From the NCBI GenBank assembly GCA_029778935.1, contig JAKPBM010000461.1, positions 1-6,457 of the forward strand: a stretch of 6,457 nucleotides of DNA, read 5' to 3'. Below the pieces are notes generated by a model. It had not been told where the DNA came from and did not search any database. It was given only the letters and a program-made list of their open reading frames with translations. The position numbers were made by a program, and so were the translations under genes. Positions 1 through 5,988 of this stretch are shown in pieces (positions within the stretch are counted from its first letter, which is position 1; every line of letters starts with the position of its first letter). The stretch is from Bacillota bacterium. Its GTDB lineage: Bacteria; Bacillota; Clostridia; Oscillospirales; QAMX01.

Positions 1-1253
1 CTGAAGGCGACACGGTCACCGTTTTGAACACCACTTCTTTCACCCGCAACGACGTTATCTACATCGACGACGCGGGCAAAGCCGTCAAAGGCGTTCCCTG
101 CCAGAAAGTCACCAAGCTGGACGGTTCCCAAAAGGTCGCCGTGGCGAACGTGACGATTCCGCCCCTGTCCGCCGTCTCGCTGGAGCTTACAGATTGCGTC
201 GAGGAAGCCCCGTCGCCCTTTACATACAGCGGCAAAACGCTCGAAACGCCCTTTGCCGTCGTCACCTTCACTGAGGAAGGAACCATTTCTTCCTTCTTTG
301 ACAAGCGGGCCAAGCGGGAGCTTGCCGGCGAAGGCTATCCGTTTAACACCTTCCTTTTGGCGGAAGACGTGCCTCTGGCCTGGGACAACTGGGACGTGGA
401 CGCGGACGTCGAGCTGAAGTTCAAGCCCTGCGCGAAGCTGCTTTCCGAAGAAGTCGTCTCCGACGGCGCCGTCGAGTTCCGCATCCGCCGGAAATATCAG
501 CTGACAGAGAAGTCCGCCGTCACCCAGGACATGATTTTCTTCGCCAACAGCCCCGAAGTGCGGTTTGAAACCCTCATGCACTGGTACGACAACCACCGCC
601 TGCTGAAAACCGCCTTCGACACCTCCGTGTTCTGCGACTTTGTGCGGCAGGAAATCCAGTTCGGCTACTTAAAACGGCCGACAACGCGGAACACCACCAT
701 CGAACAGGCGAAATTTGAGGTCTTAAACCACAAATACACCGACCTGTCCGAGCCTAAGTTCGGCGTGGCCATCTTAAACGACTGCAAATACGCCATCTCC
801 GTTTCCGGCGGCCAGCTGCGGCTGACCCTCCACAAGGGCGGCAACCGCCCCGACTGGGAAGGCGACCACGGCGAGCACTACTGCGAATACTCCTTTCTGC
901 CCCATGTGGGCGGCTTCTCGGCGGAAACCGTCGTGGCCCCGGCCTACGCTTTGAACTACAAGCCGCTGGTCTTTGCCGGCAAGGCAGATTTTGCCTCCCT
1001 GGCGAAGACTTCCGACGCCAACATCGTCATCGAAACGGTCAAGCCCTGCGAGGACGCGGAAAACGCCTACATCCTGCGCCTGTATGAAGCCGAAGGCGGC
1101 TTTACCCATACGACCCTGACCCTGGGCCATGCCCCCAAGGCCGTGCAGGTCTGCAACATGCTGGAAGAAGCGCAGAGTGATCTGCCCGCTGAAACGGACA
1201 TCTCCCTGACCTTCCGCCCCTTTGAAATCAAGACCATCAAAGTGACCTACTAA
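1..1253 (+). CDS. GH38 alpha-mannosidase, C-terminal part (5' end outside window)
   Basis: The reading frame is open from base 3, without a stop or a credible start, to TAA at 1251-1253, giving about 416 residues of a protein whose family is usually 900-1050 long. A TTG at 24 is in frame but lies inside the conserved fold and has no ribosome site, so it is not the start. The visible part is the C-terminal beta-sandwich region of glycoside hydrolase family 38. Hallmarks are the HWYDNHRLLK and IQFGYLKRPTTRNT stretches (about a third to halfway along), HKYTDLSEPKFGVAILNDCK, the HYCEYSFLPHVG segment, and an LTFRPFEIKTIKV-type ending. Family members are exo-acting, retaining, metal-dependent alpha-mannosidases. 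The nucleophile Asp and the metal site lie upstream of the window and cannot be checked, nor can a signal peptide. It is the first visible gene of a plus-strand cluster, followed after 72 bases by the LTA-synthase-like gene. Family assignment is firm; linkage specificity is unknown. Confidence 0.93.
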   Translation, partial: EGDTVTVLNTTSFTRNDVIYIDDAGKAVKGVPCQKVTKLDGSQKVAVANVTIPPLSAVSLELTDCVEEAPSPFTYSGKTLETPFAVVTFTEEGTISSFFDKRAKRELAGEGYPFNTFLLAEDVPLAWDNWDVDADVELKFKPCAKLLSEEVVSDGAVEFRIRRKYQLTEKSAVTQDMIFFANSPEVRFETLMHWYDNHRLLKTAFDTSVFCDFVRQEIQFGYLKRPTTRNTTIEQAKFEVLNHKYTDLSEPKFGVAILNDCKYAISVSGGQLRLTLHKGGNRPDWEGDHGEHYCEYSFLPHVGGFSAETVVAPAYALNYKPLVFAGKADFASLAKTSDANIVIETVKPCEDAENAYILRLYEAEGGFTHTTLTLGHAPKAVQVCNMLEEAQSDLPAETDISLTFRPFEIKTIKVTY

Positions 1254-1270
1254 GTCCCTATTTCCCTACG

Positions 1271-1300
1271 CTGGGGAAGCGCCAAAAGGCGCTTCCCCGG
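1271..1300 (+). terminator. Strong hairpin between GH38 and LTA-synthase-like genes (terminator-like, no U tract)
   Basis: The arms 1273-1283 and 1288-1298 are a perfect 11-bp inverted repeat (GGGGAAGCGCC / GGCGCTTCCCC) around an AAAA loop. A T-G wobble and a C-G pair extend it to 1271-1300. It begins 17 bases after the GH38 stop and ends 12 bases before the next ribosome site. No T run follows on the plus strand, so it may be a leaky terminator, an RNA-processing or 3'-protecting structure, or a translational insulator rather than a full stop. The structure is plainly visible; its role is inferred. Confidence 0.6.
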
Positions 1301-1312
1301 CGCCGTTCTAAC

Positions 1313-1316
1313 GGAG
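1313..1316 (+). promoter_or_regulatory. Ribosome binding site deciding the LTA-synthase-like start
   Basis: GGAG at 1313-1316 is the only Shine-Dalgarno match here. It is 3 bases before the ATG at 1320, which is too close, but 9 bases before the in-frame ATG at 1326. This favours 1326 as the true start and removes two residues from the longest possible frame. Confidence 0.6.
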
Positions 1317-1325
1317 TGGATGTAC

Positions 1326-3650
1326 ATGAACACACAGACCGATACCACGAAAACCTACGTCGTGCTGGAGCCGGCCGTACTTTGCGGCAGGTTGTCCGGC
1401 CGTTTTTTCCGTTTCTGCCTTTGGCGCGCGCCTGTTTTGTGGCTGTACGCGCCGCTTATGGTATGGGCAGGGCTGCTGCGCCTGTTGGCGGTAAACGGGA
1501 AAACCTCGGAGAAAAGCGCCGCCTATGCGTGGCGGTTTCTGAAGGCCGTTCCCGACCTTCCTGCCATGGCGTCGTCTTTTCAGAAGCGGAAAAAACTCGC
1601 GCTTCCTTCCGGAACCGGCGTGTTGGTGTCCGACGCGCCGCTGCCTCTTCTCACCCTGCTGTTTCCGGGCGCGGAGCTGCTGGCCAACCCGTATGACCTT
1701 GGTTCCGGGCGGTTTATGTCCTACGCCCCGGTGAAAAAACTTCTGGAAAGCAAAGGCGATATCCCCTCCCTTACCGCCGGGCTGGGCAAGTACCCGCCCG
1801 CGGGAGAGCGCAAGTACGCGGCCTTTGGAAAAATCTTCCCTACCGCCCGGAAGGCCTATTTCTACGGCATCGGCCGGGCGCTGCTTCGTTCGCTGCTGCT
1901 TACGGCGCTGGGCGTTCTGCTGGGGGTGGCGTCCCTCTACTTTGCCCGGGAAGGGGTTTTTGACCTTTCCATGTTCCGCTCGTACTTTACGACGGGCCAC
2001 ATCGCCTTTCTGAATATTTTACCGGCGGTTCTGCTTATGTTCCTGTTCTACGCCCTATTTAACCGGGTGTATCTTGCCTTTCTGGCCACGTTTGTGCTGA
2101 CGCTTGTTCCCGCCTGGGTCAGCTATTTCAAATTCATGTACCGAAACGACCCGTTTTTCTTTGAGGACATCGTGCTGATCCGGGAAGCTAAAAACATGAC
2201 CAACTCCTACGAAATCAAGCTCACCGCCGCCATCTGGGTAGCCATCGCCGCGGGAATTTTGATCAGCGCCGCCTTGATTTTTGCGGCCAAACCCTACTAC
2301 AAGCGGGCTTCCGAGCGGGTTCTGGCGTTTCTTCTGACCGGAATTGTCTGTTTCGGCCTGTTCCAGAACGTGTATTTAAACGACGACGTGTACGCCGCCA
2401 ATAAAAACGAAGCCCACATCAACCGCTGGTCTCCTACGGAGCAGTTTGTCTCCCGGGGCTTTCTCTACCCCTTCCTGTACAGCGCCAAAGACTACGTGGG
2501 CAGCACCCAGCCCTACGACTACAGCGAGGAAGCCGTCAACGCCCTTCGCAAAGCCTTCCCCGAAAAAGACATCCCGGCCGAACAAAAAGTAAACTTTATC
2601 TTCATCATGTTGGAATCCTTCAACGACTTCTCCCGCTTTGCCCAGATTCCTTTCACCGAAAACCCCTTCGCCCCCTGGGACGCTTTAGCGGAGGAGAGCA
2701 TTTCCGGCCGGCTGGTGGTCAACATCTTCGGCGGCGGCACGGTGGACACGGAGCGGCGGGTCATGTCGGGCCTTTTGCGCCAGCCGACGTTTAAGCGAAA
2801 GACGAACACCTACGTTTCCTACTTCGCCGAACAAGGGTATACCACCTTCGGCGGCCACCCCAACAACGAATGGTTCTATAAACGCTACCGCGCCAACAAA
2901 AACATCGGCTTTGCCGACTACGCCTTTACGGAAAACTACTTCTCCGCCTTCGACACGCCGAAAAAAGACGCCGTGTTTCTCCCCGAAGTCCTGCGCCTGT
3001 ACGAACAGGCCCAAGCAGGCGGCAACCCCTGCTTCGGTTTCTTCGTGACCTTCCAGGGCCATGGCCCCTACAACCCCGACGCTTCCTTTGACAAAACCTA
3101 TCTGCCCCAGGGCGACATCCCCGCCGAGGAATACAACCTCATCGAGGACTACTTCCAGCAGGCAGGCGACACGTGCCGGCAGATTGCTTTGCTTGTGGAC
3201 GAGCTTAGAATGCGGGAGGAGCCTGTCGTTTTGGTGCTGTTCGGCGACCATAACCCGTTTTTGGGCAAAAACGGCTTTGACCATCTGGGCATCAACATGG
3301 ACACGGCCACGGAGGAAGGTTTTTACAACTACTACTCCACGCCCTACCTCATCTGGGGCAACGACGCGGCCAAGGCGGCGCTGGGGAACGACCTGGTTGG
3401 CCAAGGCCCCGTCATCAGCCCGGAATTCCTGGTGCCTACGGTGTTTAGCGCCCTCGGCTGGGAGGGCGACACCCATATCCAGGTGAACGCCGAGCTGGCC
3501 CGCCGCCTGCCCGTCATCCACAAAACGGGCCGGTTTTTGGAAAACGGCGCTCTGACCGACGCCCCCCTGCCGGAGCATTACGACTTCTACCGCAGCGTCC
3601 TAAGCTACCAGTACTGGTGGCAAAGCCAAACGGAGGTGAAAAAAACGTGA
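1326..3650 (+). CDS. LTA-synthase-family phosphoglycerol transferase with N-terminal HAD-like domain
   Basis: Predicted 774-residue membrane enzyme of the LTA synthase/sulfatase-fold family, which moves glycerophosphate from phosphatidylglycerol onto envelope polymers outside the cell. Residues 1-165 resemble a HAD-type phosphatase with its catalytic residues lost. Five membrane segments follow at roughly 187-207, 226-246, 249-268, 300-321 and 332-350, with the conserved loop FKFMYRNDPFFFEDI between the third and fourth. The extracellular catalytic domain spans about 418-743. It has NFIFIMLES (metal-binding Glu430), GGGTVDTE (Thr472 matching the LtaS nucleophile), HPNNEWFY (Trp516), GHGPY (His579) and LFGDHNPF (Asp641, His642), so the active site looks intact. 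Typical LtaS proteins are about 600-650 residues and begin at the membrane block; the N-terminal extension explains the extra length. The stop overlaps the next gene's GTG by two bases, implying translational coupling. The acceptor is unknown; lipoteichoic acid or another glycopolymer are both possible. Confidence 0.9.
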   Translation: MNTQTDTTKTYVVLEPAVLCGRLSGRFFRFCLWRAPVLWLYAPLMVWAGLLRLLAVNGKTSEKSAAYAWRFLKAVPDLPAMASSFQKRKKLALPSGTGVLVSDAPLPLLTLLFPGAELLANPYDLGSGRFMSYAPVKKLLESKGDIPSLTAGLGKYPPAGERKYAAFGKIFPTARKAYFYGIGRALLRSLLLTALGVLLGVASLYFAREGVFDLSMFRSYFTTGHIAFLNILPAVLLMFLFYALFNRVYLAFLATFVLTLVPAWVSYFKFMYRNDPFFFEDIVLIREAKNMTNSYEIKLTAAIWVAIAAGILISAALIFAAKPYYKRASERVLAFLLTGIVCFGLFQNVYLNDDVYAANKNEAHINRWSPTEQFVSRGFLYPFLYSAKDYVGSTQPYDYSEEAVNALRKAFPEKDIPAEQKVNFIFIMLESFNDFSRFAQIPFTENPFAPWDALAEESISGRLVVNIFGGGTVDTERRVMSGLLRQPTFKRKTNTYVSYFAEQGYTTFGGHPNNEWFYKRYRANKNIGFADYAFTENYFSAFDTPKKDAVFLPEVLRLYEQAQAGGNPCFGFFVTFQGHGPYNPDASFDKTYLPQGDIPAEEYNLIEDYFQQAGDTCRQIALLVDELRMREEPVVLVLFGDHNPFLGKNGFDHLGINMDTATEEGFYNYYSTPYLIWGNDAAKAALGNDLVGQGPVISPEFLVPTVFSALGWEGDTHIQVNAELARRLPVIHKTGRFLENGALTDAPLPEHYDFYRSVLSYQYWWQSQTEVKKT
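3632..3636 (+). promoter_or_regulatory. Ribosome binding site deciding the sialidase-like start
   Basis: GGAGG at 3632-3636 lies inside the end of the upstream coding region, 10 bases before the GTG at 3647. The other in-frame GTG, at 3617, precedes this site and has no Shine-Dalgarno of its own, so 3647 is preferred. The GTG shares bases with the upstream TGA (GTGA), a common translational-coupling arrangement. Confidence 0.7.
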
Positions 3651-4711
3651 CGGTCAAAACCATCGTCGACATCAAAGCCGACGCCCAAAACCCCCGAAGC
3701 AGCGAAGGCGACTTTGTGCGTTTGCCTTCCGGCCGGCTGCTATTTGCCTACAGCCGCTTCCATGGTGGAAGCCATGACTACTCCCCTTCCAACATCGCCG
3801 GGCTGTTTTCCGACGACAACGGCGAAACCTTTACGGCAACACCCCAAACCCTTGTCAACGCTTCCGAACACGGCACGGAAAACGTCATGAGCGTGTCGCT
3901 CATCTCTCTGCAAAACGGCGAAGCGGGGCTTTTTTACCTTGTGAAACGCCCCGACGGCACCACCGACTACGTCATGCGCCGCACCGCCGACGGGCAAACC
4001 TTTTCCGAAGCGAAAAGCTGTATCCCCGCCACGTCGCTGCGGGGATACTACGTGGTCAACAACGCCCGCGTGCTGCGCACGTCGTCGGGCCGCTTGGTCA
4101 TTCCCGCCGCGCTGCACAGAACGCCCAACTACGACCTCAAGATCTTTGACGGCCGCGCCATCGACGTGTTCTTCTACTCCGACGACGACGGGGAAACTTG
4201 GTACGAAGCGCCGGGAATACTCTTCCCTCCCTGCGCCGCCCACAGCCGCACAGGGCTGCAGGAACCGGGGATTGCCGAGCTTCCCTCCGGCGTTCTCTAC
4301 GCCTACGCCCGGACGGATCTATACTGCCAGTACGAAAGCTTCTCCGCGGACAACCTGGCAAGCTGGTCGCCGGCCCAGCCGTCAAAGTTTACCTCCCCCT
4401 GTTCGCCCCTATCCATCCGGCAAAACCCGTATACGGGCGAGTATTTTGCCGTCTGGAACCCCGTGCCCAACTACTTTGGGCGGTATGTCGCGCCGAAAAC
4501 CGCCGGGCGGACGCCGCTTGTTCTGGCCAGAAGCCAAAACGGCCGCGACTTTTCGGCCCCCTTTGTGCTGGAAGACGACCCGGCCAAGGGCTTCTGCTAC
4601 CCGTCTTTGTTCTTCCCCGACGCAAACACCCTGCTTCTGTCCTACTGCTACGGCGGGGAGGAAGACGGCGGGTTCTTAAACTGCCTGAAAATCCTGCGCA
4701 TTTCCCTGTAA
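3647..4711 (+). CDS. Sialidase-like (BNR repeat) beta-propeller protein
   Basis: Predicted 354-residue protein of the sialidase/BNR superfamily, expected to form a six-bladed propeller. Asp-box-like motifs occur at about 55-62 (SDDNGETF), 112-119 (RTADGQTF), 178-185 (SDDDGETW) and a degenerate one at 295-302 (RSQNGRDF). The opening NPRSSEGDFVRLPSGRLL, the QEPGIAELPSG segment (Glu206), ARTDLYCQYES (Arg222) and GRTPL (Arg288) fit the exo-alpha-sialidase-like group. Arg17, Arg222 and Arg288 are candidates for the carboxylate-binding arginine triad, but that is by analogy only. There is no signal peptide or membrane segment, so it is probably cytoplasmic, unlike classical secreted sialidases; it would then act on imported or internal sugars. 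It is last in the plus-strand cluster, translationally coupled to the LTA-synthase-like gene. Many members of this group are annotated as sialidases without biochemical proof, so the true substrate is open. The fold is much more certain than the activity. Confidence 0.85.
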   Translation: MTVKTIVDIKADAQNPRSSEGDFVRLPSGRLLFAYSRFHGGSHDYSPSNIAGLFSDDNGETFTATPQTLVNASEHGTENVMSVSLISLQNGEAGLFYLVKRPDGTTDYVMRRTADGQTFSEAKSCIPATSLRGYYVVNNARVLRTSSGRLVIPAALHRTPNYDLKIFDGRAIDVFFYSDDDGETWYEAPGILFPPCAAHSRTGLQEPGIAELPSGVLYAYARTDLYCQYESFSADNLASWSPAQPSKFTSPCSPLSIRQNPYTGEYFAVWNPVPNYFGRYVAPKTAGRTPLVLARSQNGRDFSAPFVLEDDPAKGFCYPSLFFPDANTLLLSYCYGGEEDGGFLNCLKILRISL

Positions 4712-4773
4712 GCGGAGTAGGCGCGCCGGGGCGTCCTGCTCACGGTTCGGGCGGGTACGCCGGCGTTTTCCTT

Positions 4774-4851
4774 CGAGCTTGCGGCCGGTCCTGCGGAGTA
4801 CACCGCTTCTTGCGGCTTGCGTGCCGCCCATCCTGCGGAGCACCCTTCTTG
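4774..4851. repeat. Imperfect tandem duplication, two 39-bp units
   Basis: Unit 1 is 4774-4812 and unit 2 is 4813-4851, directly abutting. Both run CG(A)GCTTGCG, then a GC-rich spacer, then TCCTGCGGAG, then a CACC-like stretch, and end in CTTCTTG. The units have equal length although small insertions and deletions between them cancel out. Origin and function are unknown; it could be part of a dispersed intergenic repeat family. Confidence 0.6.
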
Positions 4852-4899
4852 AGCCGGTAGTTGCGGCGCCTTTGAGGTTTTGGAGTATCATCTGCGTGC

Positions 4900-4925
4900 A
4901 GGTGGCAAAGCTGCCTACCTTTTTT
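4900..4925 (+). terminator. Candidate rho-independent terminator after the sialidase-like gene
   Basis: GGTGGCA (4901-4907) pairs with TGCC-T-ACC (4912-4919) with one bulged T and an AAGC loop, and A4900 can pair with T4920. A run of six T follows at 4920-4925. The stem is short and bulged, but the hairpin-plus-T-run layout on the plus strand, 190 bases past the gene's stop, fits the end of the plus-strand unit. Confidence 0.45.
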
Positions 4926-5105
4926 GAAATGTCCCGTCTCCCTCCGGGCCGCATGAAATCGGGCGGCTGTGCGCTTTTCAAAAAAGCATTTTTCTTGTAT
5001 AACAGGCCGCTAACGGGGCCGGCAGAACCCTTTCCGCCAGGCCGTTTGGCCGCTGTTGGCCGCCCTTCCCGCTACGCCTCAGCGCATACACTTACCCGCC
5101 CTTTT

Positions 5106-5142
5106 GCAGCCGTGCCGCTTACCGCTGTCTAACAGCGGCTGC
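5106..5142. other. Hairpin with two alternative pairings
   Basis: CCGCTGT (5122-5128) and ACAGCGG (5132-5138) form a perfect 7-bp stem with a 3-base loop. An outer pair, GCAGCCG (5106-5112) with CGGCTGC (5136-5142), also has 7 bp and competes for bases 5136-5138. A short outer GCAG/CTGC stem could instead stack outside the inner hairpin. No T run follows on either strand, so it is not a standard terminator. Function unknown. Confidence 0.4.
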
Positions 5143-5204
5143 CTAATCGCTATCCTGTACCGTTTGCCCGCCCCGTCGCGCCGATATAGCCTGCGAATAC
5201 CGCA

Positions 5205-5234
5205 AAAGCCCGGAAGGAAAACCTTCCGGGCTTT
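5205..5234. terminator. Strong terminator hairpin, probably bidirectional
   Basis: A perfect 13-bp inverted repeat, AAAGCCCGGAAGG (5205-5217) and CCTTCCGGGCTTT (5222-5234), flanks an AAAA loop. On the minus strand the stem ends in TTTT and lies about 70 bases past the stop of the acetyltransferase gene at 5308. On the plus strand it ends in TTT, then GATTTT. The A/T ends of the arms give a U-rich exit either way, so it is likely the main terminator of the minus-strand unit and a backstop for the plus-strand unit. Confidence 0.8.
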
Positions 5235-5307
5235 GATTTTCGCTCTATATATCACGCCGCGCGGGTTCTGGCAGGGCGCGTATAACACCTGTTTTCTCCA
5301 AGCGGGA

Positions 5308-5880
5308 CTACGCCGAGCCTTTCCGTTCCGCTTCCCAATCCTTCCGGCAGATGCCGTACACGGCCAGATCGGAAAAAATCCCGTCTCTCCTTCGAAAATG
5401 CCGGCGCAGCACGGCTTCCCGCACCATGCCCGCCTTTTCCATGACGCGCCCCGAAGCGGGGTTTTCCATGTCGTGCTGGCCGAAAATCTTCTCAAACCCC
5501 ACTTCGCCGAAGGCAAAATCCAGCACCAGCCGCAAAGCCTTCGTCGCAATCCCCTTGTTCCAGTAGGCATACCCCAGGCAATAGCCCACTTCGGCGCGGG
5601 CGTTCCATTCGTCCACGTTGAACAGCATAAACGAACCCGCGGGCGCGCCTTCCCACTCGATAAGCCAGTAGTAGTAATCCTTCTTCTCATACTCGGGCAC
5701 GCACCAGGCCAGCACCGACCGGGTCGTCTCCAGCGACGTGTGGGTGCGGAAGGTTACGTACTTCGTCACCCGGTCGTCCGACGCCCAGGTGTGAAACATG
5801 GCCGGCGCGTCGTCCATGGTGAACCGGCGCAAACGCAGCCCCGAAGCAAACAGCTCCACCGTTCCCTTATGTTGCAGCAC
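5308..5880 (-). CDS. GNAT family N-acetyltransferase (RimJ/RimL-like), downstream copy
   Basis: Predicted 190-residue cytoplasmic acetyltransferase using acetyl-CoA, complete in the window. It starts at GTG (5880-5878) with AGGAGG 8 bases upstream, and ends at TAG. The N-terminal LRLRRFTMDDAPAMF is the usual first strand and helix of the RimJ/RimL-type subgroup. The acetyl-CoA-binding region is YCLGYAYWNKGIATKAL (about 100-116), and NPASGRVMEKAGM (130-142) followed by VLRRHF and a Y-G-I ending fit the same subgroup. The length is normal. The substrate cannot be read from the sequence; members acetylate protein N-termini, polyamines, amino acids or antibiotics. It lies 108 bases downstream of a paralogue in the same orientation and shares roughly 60% of residues by eye, so the pair arose by tandem duplication and is probably co-transcribed. 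Family assignment is firm. Confidence 0.93.
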   Translation of the reverse strand: MLQHKGTVELFASGLRLRRFTMDDAPAMFHTWASDDRVTKYVTFRTHTSLETTRSVLAWCVPEYEKKDYYYWLIEWEGAPAGSFMLFNVDEWNARAEVGYCLGYAYWNKGIATKALRLVLDFAFGEVGFEKIFGQHDMENPASGRVMEKAGMVREAVLRRHFRRRDGIFSDLAVYGICRKDWEAERKGSA

Positions 5881-5888
5881 GATGCTCC

Positions 5889-5894
5889 CCTCCT
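5889..5894 (-). promoter_or_regulatory. Ribosome binding site of the downstream acetyltransferase
   Basis: AGGAGG on the minus strand at 5894-5889 is a full consensus match 8 bases before the GTG at 5880. It settles the non-ATG start and agrees with where the family's first strand begins. Confidence 0.75.
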
Positions 5895-5988
5895 TATGGC
5901 CAACACCCCTTGCATTCCCGGCTGTTTGGCCGGCTGCTTTCTAAAAAGCGGCGAAGAATCGTCGGTTTGCCCCAGATTCCCGTCCGCG

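Larger units (their letters stand above)
4712..5307. other. Convergent intergenic region without a convincing gene
   Basis: About 600 bases separate the ends of two converging units. Open frames exist on both strands (for example 4779-5132 plus and 4676-4981 minus), but they are rich in Arg, Pro and Leu, lack recognisable motifs and good ribosome sites, and run through repeats and hairpins, as expected of stop-poor GC-rich DNA. What can be seen is a 39-bp tandem duplication (4774-4851), a candidate terminator (4900-4925), a short run of GGCCG words (5040-5062), a hairpin with alternative pairings (5106-5142) and a strong terminator (5205-5234). No tRNA-like or rRNA-like structure was recognised. 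A small RNA cannot be excluded. Confidence 0.6.

Noticed and set aside
2685..3578. Long open frame on the minus strand opposite the LTA-synthase-like gene (297 codons)
   Set aside because: It lies wholly within a well-supported gene with intact catalytic motifs, has no recognisable motif of its own, and is expected from stop-poor GC-rich DNA.
4198..4860. Plus-strand frame of 220 codons overlapping the sialidase-like gene and running past it
   Set aside because: Arg/Pro-rich shadow of the real gene in another frame, with no ribosome site and no motif.
4973..4993. GCTTTT/AAAAGC inverted repeat followed by five T, a possible second plus-strand terminator
   Set aside because: The stem is only six pairs, mostly A-T, with a tiny loop, so it is too weak to call.
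4996..5003. TGTATAAC resembling an extended -10 promoter element on the plus strand
   Set aside because: No matching -35 at the right distance and no gene downstream on that strand before the strong terminator.
5040..5062. Three GGCCG words spaced 8 and 10 bases apart
   Set aside because: Too short and irregular to separate from chance in GC-rich DNA; not a CRISPR or iteron pattern.
4779..5132. Plus-strand frame of 117 codons in the intergenic region, with a repeated P-x-LRST peptide
   Set aside because: The peptide repetition simply reflects the 39-bp DNA duplication; the frame crosses the candidate terminator and has no credible start signal.
5918..5933. CCGGC/GCCGG hairpin between the two acetyltransferase genes
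   Set aside because: Five-pair stem without a T run on either strand; unlikely to be a terminator, and the genes probably stay co-transcribed.
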